64,000 nucleotides of DNA from [Eubacterium] eligens ATCC 27750. Its GTDB lineage: Bacteria > Bacillota > Clostridia > Lachnospirales > Lachnospiraceae. Position 1 is the first letter of the stretch. The number at the start of each line of letters is the position of its first letter. The notes below the pieces were generated by a model. That model saw nothing but the letters and a program-made list of their open reading frames with translations. It had not been told where the DNA came from and ran no database searches. The position numbers and the translations under genes were made by a program. The stretch covers positions 434,001 to 498,000 of the forward strand of contig NC_012780.1 of assembly GCF_000146185.1 (NCBI RefSeq), written 5' to 3'. Shown here piece after piece: positions 8,594 to 16,408 of the stretch.

Positions 8594-9127
8594 TCAGACC
8601 TTCGTAATAATAGCACCCCCGTTTCCCTCTATTTCCACAGTTTTATTACCTGCAATTATATAGAAACTATCACCCGCTTTATATGCCTTAACATCTTCTC
8701 CTACTCGGATAGTTCCACATCCTTCCGTGAATATCACAGAGCGGAAAGAAGCTGTATCGACATTAATTGATACTGAATCGGATATATCATGTTTATAACA
8801 TTCAAAATATTTGCAGCTTACTAATAACTGACCTTCTGATGAGTCCGCTTCAATAGTTGCTGCGGCTTCATTCAAAGCTTCATCATATGCATTACTGCTG
8901 CTTTCATATGGCACATATCTTTTAGTATCAACAACATCAAGAGCCTTATCGACATGCAGCTCTCGTTTATTTCCGAACTTGTCCCTACGGTCATAATCAT
9001 ACATTCTGTAAGTACAATTTGAATTCTGCTGGATTTCACATATAAGGATTCCAGCTCCGATAGCATGAATCGTACCGGCTTTTACCATGACGCAATTGCC
9101 TTTGCTGACTTCAATCTTATTAAAAAT
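8594..9127 (-). pseudogene. manA: mannose-6-phosphate isomerase, N-terminally truncated
   Basis: The remaining ~178 codons match the C-terminal part of class I phosphomannose isomerase: FNKIEVSKGNC, then VKAGTIHAIGAGI, a Tyr/Asp-rich RMYDYDRRD segment, and a C-terminal cupin-like region (KAGDSFYIIAGN). A normal ManA is about 310-320 residues, so about 140 N-terminal residues, including most of the metal site, are missing. Translating upstream of the first ATG gives a further 13 matching codons and then an in-frame stop at 9128-9130, where homology ends. The ATG at 9088 lacks a ribosome-binding site. Almost certainly non-functional. Confidence 0.8.
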
Positions 9128-9146
9128 TTATGTTATATATTTCATC

Positions 9147-9275
9147 CTATTCATTATCATTAATCCACTCATTATCATATGGTAAATCGTTAATATCAAT
9201 AGCAATATTAAGAAGCTTTTCACGATTTTCATCCAAAAAATTTTTAAGATCTTTAATTGTTTTCTCTCTATTCAT
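9147..9275 (-). CDS. small antitoxin-like protein, 42 aa
   Basis: Encodes a short highly charged protein beginning MNREKTIKDLKNFLDENREK and ending with an acidic LPYDNEWINDNE tail. A strong GGAAGGTGG site precedes the ATG. An ATG follows the stop codon by one base (TAGGATG), as in a toxin-antitoxin pair, but that second frame stops after five codons at the junction with the manA remnant. It therefore looks like an orphan antitoxin whose toxin gene was lost at the junction. This is inference from layout; no family was recognised. Confidence 0.45.
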   Translation of the reverse strand: MNREKTIKDLKNFLDENREKLLNIAIDINDLPYDNEWINDNE

Positions 9276-9347
9276 CAATCCACCTTCCATTTATTACTAC
9301 GCTTTTATCATTATATAATTTCAACTTATACTTTACGCTTATCACGG

Positions 9348-9530
9348 TTAAATAAATTCTCTCATACTCCTCCAACACCAATCCTCAAGGATATAACCAT
9401 CCCCATCCCCAATCCCATCCGTACACCCAGCAATCATCTCATCATCCGAAATATAATTTACAATATTACATATAGGAATATTCATAGTTACAAGTATATC
9501 TTGTAAAGGCAGTTTATTTTCTAAAAACAT
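9348..9530 (-). pseudogene. possible gene fragment, 60 codons
   Basis: An open frame ending in GDGDGYILEDWCWRSMREFI. The same frame continues upstream of the first ATG (ANFRKWLFRF) to a stop near 9590 with no start or ribosome-binding site, which suggests the C-terminal end of a decayed gene. No family was recognised. It lies between the antitoxin-like ORF and the choline carrier, at the edge of the accessory region. Confidence 0.25.
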
Positions 9531-9674
9531 AAACCTGAATAACCATTTTCTGAAATTAGCGGGAGAAAAATTATTATAAAACCTGCCCCTTTATATCCAA
9601 CTGCAAAAATTCTCATTATTATCAACACATTTTTATATTGTACTTTTAAAATTTAACATACTCTCCTGTCAAAT

Positions 9675-11240
9675 TTATTTTTCGTTGTCAACATTGTCAA
9701 CCTCTTGCTGACCTTTTTCTTCCACATTTTCCATATATTTTTTTGCATCCTTCATAAAGCTAACCGCAATCATCACAATTACCGCTCCAATCGGGAATGC
9801 CGCCACAATACTCACCGACTGAAGATTGTTCATAGAACTTTCTGCAAACAGCAAAGCAATTGGAAGCAAAATCAGCAAAATACACCACATAAACTGAATG
9901 CCCTTATTCGGTTGCTCACCATCTCTCAATGTGTGATAGCTGTAGCAGGATGCTGTCAATGCAATTGAGTCAAAAGACGTCGCATAAAAAGCAATCATTG
10001 TCAACAAAACAACTACCATAATAACAGGCGCACCAGGCATCGTCTTAATGATAGATACAATCATCCCGTACAGGTCACCGCTCTCCAGATACTGTGCAAT
10101 AAAATCAGCTTTTCCGGTCACCTGCATTCCCATAGAGTAGTTACCCAGTACAATAAAGCTCGTCAATGTGGAACCAACACCAAATATATAGCCACCAAGA
10201 ATTGTCTGACGCACTGTTCTACCACGAGAAATGCTTCCGATAAAGAACGGAGCAGCCACACACCAAACCATCCAATAAGCCCAATAGTAAATCGTCCAAT
10301 TCTGCGGAAAGTTCGATGTACGGAGCGGGTCAGTAAATGTAGACAGATCAACAAAGTTCTGTATCATTCGACCAAGTGAAGAAAAACCAGTTTCAATAAT
10401 GTACCGTGTTTCTCCACCAAACAGCAGCACAAAGGCAATCAGACCAAAGAACATATAAATACAAATGTTTGCCAACTTGCTGATCCCCCTAAATCCATGC
10501 AGTAAGGAATATGTATATACAGCGCAGGTAATCAGAAGAATAATAATGTTAATTACAGTACGACTAACGGCAACATGGAACAGTTCGCCAATAATAGTTG
10601 CCATAAGCGGTGTTGCCACGCTAAATGTGGTAGCAGTACCAGCAAGGAGTGCAAATACAGCTAACAGGTCAATAATGCGACCTACCCAGCCATCAGTATG
10701 CTTTCCAAGAATCGGGCGGCATGCCTCTGAATACTTCTGACGGTTTCTTTTTCTTACATGGAGCATAAAGCCAAAGGCAACAGCCAGTACCAGATAGAAT
10801 CCCCACGGAATGAAGCTCCAATGGAACAGTGGATATACGCCTGCCCAATCCTGAATACTTCCCATCTCTGTCAGATGCGGATCAGTTGCATACAACACCC
10901 ATTCCGAAAACGAATAGAACAGAATATCTGCTGCAAGACCACAGGTGAACATCATTGAACCCCACACAAAAAAAGAATACTTCGGCTTCTCATTTTGCTC
11001 GCCAAAAACTATGTTACCGTACTTAGAACCAGCAATATACAGAGAAAGAATGAAAATTCCCAATCCAATTACTAAGTAATATGTTCCAAAAGTATCACCT
11101 AAAAAAAAACGAATCTGGCTCAGTACTGCATTCGATTGTTCTGGTGCCAAAAAGAATAGAACACATAATGCAATTACGATTGCCAAGGGCACCAGTGTTA
11201 TCATCCAGTCTATTTTTCCATGTTCTTTTTTAGTATTCAT
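9675..11240 (-). CDS. BCCT-family choline/betaine transporter, 521 aa
   Basis: A 12-helix sodium- or proton-coupled carrier of the betaine-choline-carnitine family, with the signature WSFIPWGFY near residue 143 and the typical helix pattern throughout. A GGAGG site lies 8 bases before the ATG, inside the end of the upstream gene. It is the third gene of an operon with two phosphorylcholine-activation genes. In Haemophilus and pneumococcus the choline permease LicB is a DMT-type protein; here a BCCT carrier seems to fill that role. Choline as substrate is inferred from context. Confidence 0.85.
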   Translation of the reverse strand: MNTKKEHGKIDWMITLVPLAIVIALCVLFFLAPEQSNAVLSQIRFFLGDTFGTYYLVIGLGIFILSLYIAGSKYGNIVFGEQNEKPKYSFFVWGSMMFTCGLAADILFYSFSEWVLYATDPHLTEMGSIQDWAGVYPLFHWSFIPWGFYLVLAVAFGFMLHVRKRNRQKYSEACRPILGKHTDGWVGRIIDLLAVFALLAGTATTFSVATPLMATIIGELFHVAVSRTVINIIILLITCAVYTYSLLHGFRGISKLANICIYMFFGLIAFVLLFGGETRYIIETGFSSLGRMIQNFVDLSTFTDPLRTSNFPQNWTIYYWAYWMVWCVAAPFFIGSISRGRTVRQTILGGYIFGVGSTLTSFIVLGNYSMGMQVTGKADFIAQYLESGDLYGMIVSIIKTMPGAPVIMVVVLLTMIAFYATSFDSIALTASCYSYHTLRDGEQPNKGIQFMWCILLILLPIALLFAESSMNNLQSVSIVAAFPIGAVIVMIAVSFMKDAKKYMENVEEKGQQEVDNVDNEK

Positions 11241-11960
11241 TTACTTTTCCTCCACATATTTTTTATAGCTGGCATCTAAAGCAATTAGCTCACTCAAATT
11301 ATCCACCTCTGTAATATCGTCTCTATTCATAGGACGGATACCCAATTGATACTCCTTTGGGTAGCAGAACATCGCCACATCATCCCAGTAGATTTGTTGA
11401 TTCTTCTTTTGTTCAAACTCAATTTCAAGATGACGTTTTAGTTTTTTCCCATCCTCTGCAGTCCAGCGAGAAATACTGTACAGCTGCCATCCGCCTTTTC
11501 CACCTGTCCGACTGCATGCCGTAACAATGCCATTCTCAACATTCTGAAGCCACTCATCCGTTTCACCATCTGTCCAAACACTGTTATAACCAGAGCGTTC
11601 AAATTCTGGTGCAAGAATTTCAGGATTATAAATAATCTGATCACCATCCAGAATAATCGCATTTTCAATATGCTCTCGTGCTACATAAAGGGAAGATATA
11701 TTGTTGCAAGTATCATAGTATGGATTTTCAATCAACCTGACACCAAAATACTCCTTTTCAAGTGTCACAAACTGTTCTTTAAGATAACCGACAACAACAT
11801 AAATTTCATAAATTTCATTTTCATGCAGACCATCAATGACTGTGTCGATCATTCGCACCCCATTCACTTTAACCATAGGTTTCGGTGTTGACAGTGTCAC
11901 TGGGTGCATTCGATTTCCTAAACCAGCTGCCATAATAATAGCTCTTTCTACTTTTGGCAT
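11241..11960 (-). CDS. licC: LicC-like CTP:phosphocholine cytidylyltransferase, 239 aa
   Basis: A sugar-nucleotidyltransferase-fold enzyme. The NTP-binding loop AAGLGNRMHPVTLSTPKPM lies at residues 11-29, with a metal-binding DGDQII near 98 and a WDDVAMF segment near 192. Length and motifs match LicC, which makes CDP-choline from CTP and phosphocholine. The ATG directly abuts the stop codon of the upstream fusion gene (TAAATG) and uses a GGGGAGG site within that gene. It is part of the choline operon. A close alternative is another small-molecule nucleotidyltransferase, but the LicA domain and choline carrier beside it favour phosphocholine. Confidence 0.8.
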   Translation of the reverse strand: MPKVERAIIMAAGLGNRMHPVTLSTPKPMVKVNGVRMIDTVIDGLHENEIYEIYVVVGYLKEQFVTLEKEYFGVRLIENPYYDTCNNISSLYVAREHIENAIILDGDQIIYNPEILAPEFERSGYNSVWTDGETDEWLQNVENGIVTACSRTGGKGGWQLYSISRWTAEDGKKLKRHLEIEFEQKKNQQIYWDDVAMFCYPKEYQLGIRPMNRDDITEVDNLSELIALDASYKKYVEEK

Positions 11961-13730
11961 TTACTCTTCCTCCCCTTGCTTTTTCAATTCTTCTTGAACG
12001 ATTCGATAGTAATCCTTTGCATATCGGTACTGTCGAAGCGAATACTCACCAAACTCCACACCGAGATTTCTCTTATACTCACACCAGTTGCTCCATAAAA
12101 GTCCGCAAGCTGCAATATAACAATAAATCTTGATTCTAATCTCATCACTACAGCCTTCAGTAAAGTAGGCTGCAATTAATCGATCAACCTGACGTTTATT
12201 ATAAAGAGAATAAATACAGAACATTGCAACGTCCACATGAGGATCCTGCATTCCTGCATACTCCCAGTCAATCAGTCTGATTTCTTCTTTTCCGTCCTTC
12301 TCCACAAAAAGGAAATTATCCGGTACTGCATCAATATGAGTCAGAACTTTTTCTCCCACATGTACATCAATATAAGGCTTTAGTGACAAAACATTTGCTT
12401 TTGTTTTCTCATAATCCTTATAAATAGAAGGCGTTCCATCCCACAGTGTTTCGTAGAACTCCGTCTGCCAAAAAATATCAAACTCATGATTTACTTTTAA
12501 TTTCAAGTCATGGAACGCATGTAGCCGCATCATACATTTCTTAACGTCTTCGTAGTTCAATGGATTGCATACTCTTGCGCCTTCCAAGAATTCCGTGATT
12601 TTATAGCCATTTTGTGGGTTGATATACGCAATATCATCGCAGATGTGCTTTCCGTCAATAACTTGATAAACTGCTGCCTCCTGACGACGATTGATAAGCT
12701 GGTCAGTTCCCTCTCCCGGAATACGCATGATATATTTTTTCCCTTTGCAAGTAAACAGAAAAGACCGATTTGTCATACCTTTTTTCAAAACAGTAATATC
12801 CATAACCGCTTCCGGCTTTGCTTTTAGAGCATTGCAAATCGCCTGAATTGCATCTGTTTTCAACTGATTAGAATCGCTGTCGATTTCCCGTAGTTGCTCA
12901 TAAGTATTGATTTCAACTACATCTGCTGAATGAACCACGCGAGCTAGTACTATCATCCGATCCTTGTTATAAAGAGCTTCCTCCCAGAATGCTCCATCAT
13001 ACCGCTGATTTTTACATAACTCCTCTATACATTTCGCAACTGTATCGGCATCCTCTTTTACCAGATAGCAGATACCAATCATTGCATTGCCACCAGAACT
13101 TTCTGGCACAGTTACCAGTTCCATTTTACGATTAACGCGAACATTGCTTTCATTGACCACCATGTCACTAACCATATACCAGGAATACAATTCATGGCGA
13201 TGAAACGGATTTCGATCACACCAGATATCACAAGGAATAATGTAAGCATTCTCCAAATGTTCTTTTACAAGTTTGATCGAATGTAAATTGTTCTTTACCG
13301 CATAATCATCATTAACTACGAGTTCTACACAATATTCATCAATCAAGTACTCATATTTTTCTTTCATGAAACCTACAACCACATAGATTTCTTTAATCCC
13401 CACTTCATGAAGCTGCTTGATAATACGTTCAATTAATGGCTCACCATTGACTTCCAAAAGACCTTTTGGCATTTCCGTATTAATGGGAACCATCCGCATA
13501 CCGAATCCCGCTGCCAGGATAACAGCACGCTGTGGAGTTTTCTGTTTGAATTCTGTAATTGCTTTCACTGTTGGACGTATAGATTCATCTAAGTAATCAG
13601 CTTTGATAAGTTCCTTTAGTGAACGGTTTACTACTCCTAATGAATGACCTGATACTTCTGCTAGAATCCTTTGATTGATATATGGTTTCAATAAAAGCGT
13701 GTTCAAGATATCGCTTTCTTGTTTGTTCAT
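11961..13730 (-). CDS. HTH - LicC-like cytidylyltransferase - LicA choline kinase fusion, 589 aa
   Basis: Three parts are visible. Residues 1-60 form a winged helix (LLLKPYINQRILAEVSGHSL). Residues about 68-290 are a nucleotidyltransferase (ILAAGFGMRMVPINTEMPKG). Residues about 300-585 are a choline-kinase/aminoglycoside-phosphotransferase fold with catalytic HIDAVPDNFLF near 465 and the metal-binding IDWEYAGMQDPHVDVA near 488. It can thus phosphorylate choline and possibly activate it, while a separate LicC follows. It is the first gene of the lic operon; the HTH may give self-regulation. Only a weak AAGGAAA site precedes the ATG. LicD, the transferase that puts phosphocholine on surface glycans, is not in the window. 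Confidence 0.8.
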   Translation of the reverse strand: MNKQESDILNTLLLKPYINQRILAEVSGHSLGVVNRSLKELIKADYLDESIRPTVKAITEFKQKTPQRAVILAAGFGMRMVPINTEMPKGLLEVNGEPLIERIIKQLHEVGIKEIYVVVGFMKEKYEYLIDEYCVELVVNDDYAVKNNLHSIKLVKEHLENAYIIPCDIWCDRNPFHRHELYSWYMVSDMVVNESNVRVNRKMELVTVPESSGGNAMIGICYLVKEDADTVAKCIEELCKNQRYDGAFWEEALYNKDRMIVLARVVHSADVVEINTYEQLREIDSDSNQLKTDAIQAICNALKAKPEAVMDITVLKKGMTNRSFLFTCKGKKYIMRIPGEGTDQLINRRQEAAVYQVIDGKHICDDIAYINPQNGYKITEFLEGARVCNPLNYEDVKKCMMRLHAFHDLKLKVNHEFDIFWQTEFYETLWDGTPSIYKDYEKTKANVLSLKPYIDVHVGEKVLTHIDAVPDNFLFVEKDGKEEIRLIDWEYAGMQDPHVDVAMFCIYSLYNKRQVDRLIAAYFTEGCSDEIRIKIYCYIAACGLLWSNWCEYKRNLGVEFGEYSLRQYRYAKDYYRIVQEELKKQGEEE

Positions 13731-13736
13731 TATTTT

Positions 13737-14191
13737 TCATTTCCTTTCTTTCATGATTTTTCTTATCATTCTTTTCGTGAACACATTGTTAAACATAAAC
13801 CTCCATTTCTGGAGGTTGTGTTCATTTCTGTTTATATTTGTACTAAATTTCTCTATAATATTTTTTATAAAATCCGGTGTGGCAGTATTGGTGATTTCAA
13901 ATGTAACTCCATTGGTTTTTATTACAGCTACTATCGTATTATCTTTAAAATAACTGTCATCATTTTTATTTTTACATGGATTGTATTCTTTTTTACATTC
14001 GTCTGTAATACCATCTTCCAACGTAATTCATCATCTCCAAGCTGAACCGTTGTTTCAAATGTGATTCTTGAATTATTTGAATTTCCTACCCTTGATTTTA
14101 TATTATTAACAGACCAGTTTCGACGTTCTAATATTATTCTAAAATCATCTACTGTACAGTTAGCCAAAAATGATACTGCCCTCATTTCCAA
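13737..14191 (-). pseudogene. remnants, possibly of an IS66-type accessory ORF
   Basis: Two overlapping minus-strand frames cover this gap. The downstream one (13737-14021) contains VAVIKTNGVTFEITNTATPDFIKNII, broken here into parts, which resembles the C-terminal part of IS66-family orfA. The upstream one (13931-14191, beginning MEMRAVSFLANCTV) is unrecognised and lacks a ribosome-binding site. No transposase catalytic region or terminal repeats were found. The most likely reading is decayed mobile-element DNA between the lic operon and hemZ. The IS66 resemblance is weak and was judged by eye. Confidence 0.3.
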
Positions 14192-14203
14192 ACAATTATT
14201 CTG

Positions 14204-15619
14204 TCAAAACTCATTCTCCCCAAAGAACTTCCGCTTTCTCTCAATCATCTCATCAATTCTCTCGACATAGCTTCTAACATCTTTGACATTCTCAATTCTC
14301 TCAATACGCACAGAATGGTTTTCATCGCCTTCATTATGGAACACAACCTTGGTTGAAGCACCTGCGCCGCACGCAATTATTGTCTGCTTTTCTTCCATAA
14401 TAAGAATATTATAAATGCATTCAAGTCCAGCAACTGCATAGCCTACATTTTCAAAATTGCCTGCCATATTCTTCTGGCGATACATATAATAAGGCTGCAT
14501 GTTAAGATCTCTTGCTGTCTGCTCAGTCATTGCGATAATGCTGTCTGTGTTTTCGATTGAAAGCTCTGTGTACTGCTGACGCAATATGTTAAGTCTTGAA
14601 GCTCTCTTGATTGCAAGTGAATGAACGGTAAGACTCTCCGGCCGCATCGCCTTAATTTCATTAAGTGTATGGTAAACCTCGTCTACACCCTCTCCCGGAA
14701 GTCCAAGAATCATATCCATGTTGATATTATCAAGTCCTGCTTCTCTTGCCATTGCATAAGCATTCTTAATATCTTCAACCGTATGCTTTCTTCCAATCAG
14801 GTCAAGTGTTTTCTGGTTCATTGTCTGTGGATTAATAGATATTCTTCCCACATTATGAGCTTTAAGAACCTTGAATTTATCTGGTGTCACGCTGTCCGGT
14901 CTTCCAGCTTCTACAGTAAGCTCTCGGCATCTGCTCAAGTCAAATGCTTCTTCAACCACTGTCAGTACTTTATCTAACTGTGCTGCACTCAAAGTTGTAG
15001 GTGTTCCACCACCCATATACACTGTATCCAGTCTTCTGCCCTTCATAGTTTCAGCGACGAATCTTATCTCCTTAATAAGCGCATCTACATAATTATCTAC
15101 ATAATCTTTGTACGCACCAAGTGCATATGATGAAAATGAGCAGTACAGACATATACTTGGACAGAACGGAATTCCAATATACAGGCTGTAGCCTGTCTTA
15201 TAATCCATATCTGTAAGTATATCCAGTTCTTTCCTCGCTACTGTGAGCGCAAGGTCAGCCTTTTCTTCACTTGCATAATGCTTGTCCATAAAATGTTTCT
15301 TAATCTGTTCCTTGGTTGCACCCTCTTCAAGCATTGTGTACGCAATCTTACTTGGTCTTACTCCTGTAAGATATCCCCATGGAAGCTTCTTGCCAGTTTT
15401 TTCTGAAAGCTTCTTATATAAACTGTCCTTAAATACTTCGTGGGCATTCTTCTTATCAAGCCCTGTGATATCAGGCACTTCTATTGAAAGAATCTCATCA
15501 TTCTCTTCCGGCTTGGAATCTGCCTTAAGTGCCATAACCTCAATTCTTGGATAAAACGAGCGGACAAGTACAACCGCATCATCATAAAATACATCATTGT
15601 CAATCTTAATATATATCAT
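14204..15619 (-). CDS. hemZ: coproporphyrinogen dehydrogenase-type radical SAM protein HemZ, 471 aa
   Basis: An oxygen-independent coproporphyrinogen-III-oxidase-like radical SAM protein. The 4Fe-4S motif appears as CPSICLYCSF near residue 157, followed by GGGTPTTL near 203. The N-terminal ~150-residue extension is typical of Clostridial HemZ. An AAAAGGAAGCAACG site precedes the ATG. It is the last gene of a rel-MBL-hemZ run, an order common in Lachnospiraceae; there hisS and aspS often follow, but here the lic cluster does. Whether it acts in haem synthesis or another radical reaction is not settled. Confidence 0.9.
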   Translation of the reverse strand: MIYIKIDNDVFYDDAVVLVRSFYPRIEVMALKADSKPEENDEILSIEVPDITGLDKKNAHEVFKDSLYKKLSEKTGKKLPWGYLTGVRPSKIAYTMLEEGATKEQIKKHFMDKHYASEEKADLALTVARKELDILTDMDYKTGYSLYIGIPFCPSICLYCSFSSYALGAYKDYVDNYVDALIKEIRFVAETMKGRRLDTVYMGGGTPTTLSAAQLDKVLTVVEEAFDLSRCRELTVEAGRPDSVTPDKFKVLKAHNVGRISINPQTMNQKTLDLIGRKHTVEDIKNAYAMAREAGLDNINMDMILGLPGEGVDEVYHTLNEIKAMRPESLTVHSLAIKRASRLNILRQQYTELSIENTDSIIAMTEQTARDLNMQPYYMYRQKNMAGNFENVGYAVAGLECIYNILIMEEKQTIIACGAGASTKVVFHNEGDENHSVRIERIENVKDVRSYVERIDEMIERKRKFFGENEF

Positions 15620-15768
15620 CGTTGCTTCCTTTTCGCACTGATATTTGTGCTTTTATACTCGCAAACTCGCACTATCGTGCTTTCCAGCCTGCTTCGCAGG
15701 CGTTTGCTCGTTGATGTCCCGCGAAAAGTAAATAACGCTTCGCGTTGCTTCCTTTTCGCTTGCGGACA
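15620..15768 (-). repeat. hairpin-rich insert flanked by 17-bp direct repeats
   Basis: This intercistronic block is bounded by two copies of GCGAAAAGGAAGCAACG (minus strand; 15618-15636 and 15742-15758), one of which supplies the hemZ ribosome-binding site. Inside are nested palindromes: TGATGTCC/GGACATCA enclosing GCGAAAAG/CTTTTCGC and AACGCGAAGCGTT, then GCCTGCGAAGCAGGC and GCACGATAGTGC. Two hairpins have the very stable GCGAAGC core. It looks like a duplicated or inserted structured element. Confidence 0.5.
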
Positions 15769-16392
15769 TCACATAAACGGATTGTTCTGCTTTTCATATC
15801 CAATCGTTGTGAACTCTCCATGTCCAGGATATACATCTGTATCGTCAGGGAGCTTGCAGAGCTTGTCATGAAGTGACTCCATCATTGCAGCAGAGCTTGC
15901 TGTAGGGTAATCTGTTCTCCCAACTGAACCAGCAAAAAGTGTATCACCTGACATAAGCGTCTTGTCCGATTCGATATAGTAGCATGTTCCGCCTGCTGTA
16001 TGTCCCGGTGTATGGATTGCCTTTATCTTAAGTCCTGCAAGTTCAAGAATATCCCCATCATTATGAAGTACATCTGCTGTAACCCTAAGACTCATGCCGT
16101 ATGCATTTGACAGGTTTCTTGCCGGTGAAGCAAGAAGCTTTTCCTCATCACATGATGCATATATCTTAATTCCATAATGCTCACGCACCTCATTAGCCGC
16201 ACCTATATGGTCAAAATGTCCATGTGTAAGAAGTATTGCCTGTGGCTTGCTTGCTGAACGCACAACCATATCATATATAGACTCCGGTGAATCTGCCGGG
16301 TCAACAATAATGCTCTCATTGTTATCTTTATTAATTATAAGATAGCAGTTAGTAGCTACCGGTCCCAATACTCTTGATTCTATCTTAATCAT
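15769..16392 (-). CDS. MBL-fold metallo-hydrolase (glyoxalase II-like)
   Basis: A compact metallo-beta-lactamase-fold hydrolase of about 207 residues. Zinc motifs are seen in order: THGHFDH near residue 57, HTPGHTAGG near 129, SGDTLF near 147 and the final PGHGEFTT near 190. Such proteins resemble hydroxyacylglutathione hydrolases, but the substrate in Clostridia is unknown. The start chosen is the fourth codon of the frame (ATG) because the TTG upstream lies too close to the AAAGG site. It follows rel by 16 bases and precedes hemZ, so the three are probably one operon. Confidence 0.85.
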   Translation of the reverse strand: MIKIESRVLGPVATNCYLIINKDNNESIIVDPADSPESIYDMVVRSASKPQAILLTHGHFDHIGAANEVREHYGIKIYASCDEEKLLASPARNLSNAYGMSLRVTADVLHNDGDILELAGLKIKAIHTPGHTAGGTCYYIESDKTLMSGDTLFAGSVGRTDYPTASSAAMMESLHDKLCKLPDDTDVYPGHGEFTTIGYEKQNNPFM

Positions 16393-16408
16393 AATCTGCA
16401 AACCTTTC

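Noticed and set aside
14171..14190. Third occurrence of CCAAACAATTATT, part of the core of the two leader elements
   Set aside because: Only 13 bases match in AT-rich DNA and nothing else of the element (ribosome-binding site, ORF, hairpin) is present; likely chance.
15672..15869. 65-codon minus-strand ORF across the MBL gene end and the hairpin block
   Set aside because: Overlaps the MBL gene in another frame and the palindromes; no ribosome-binding site.
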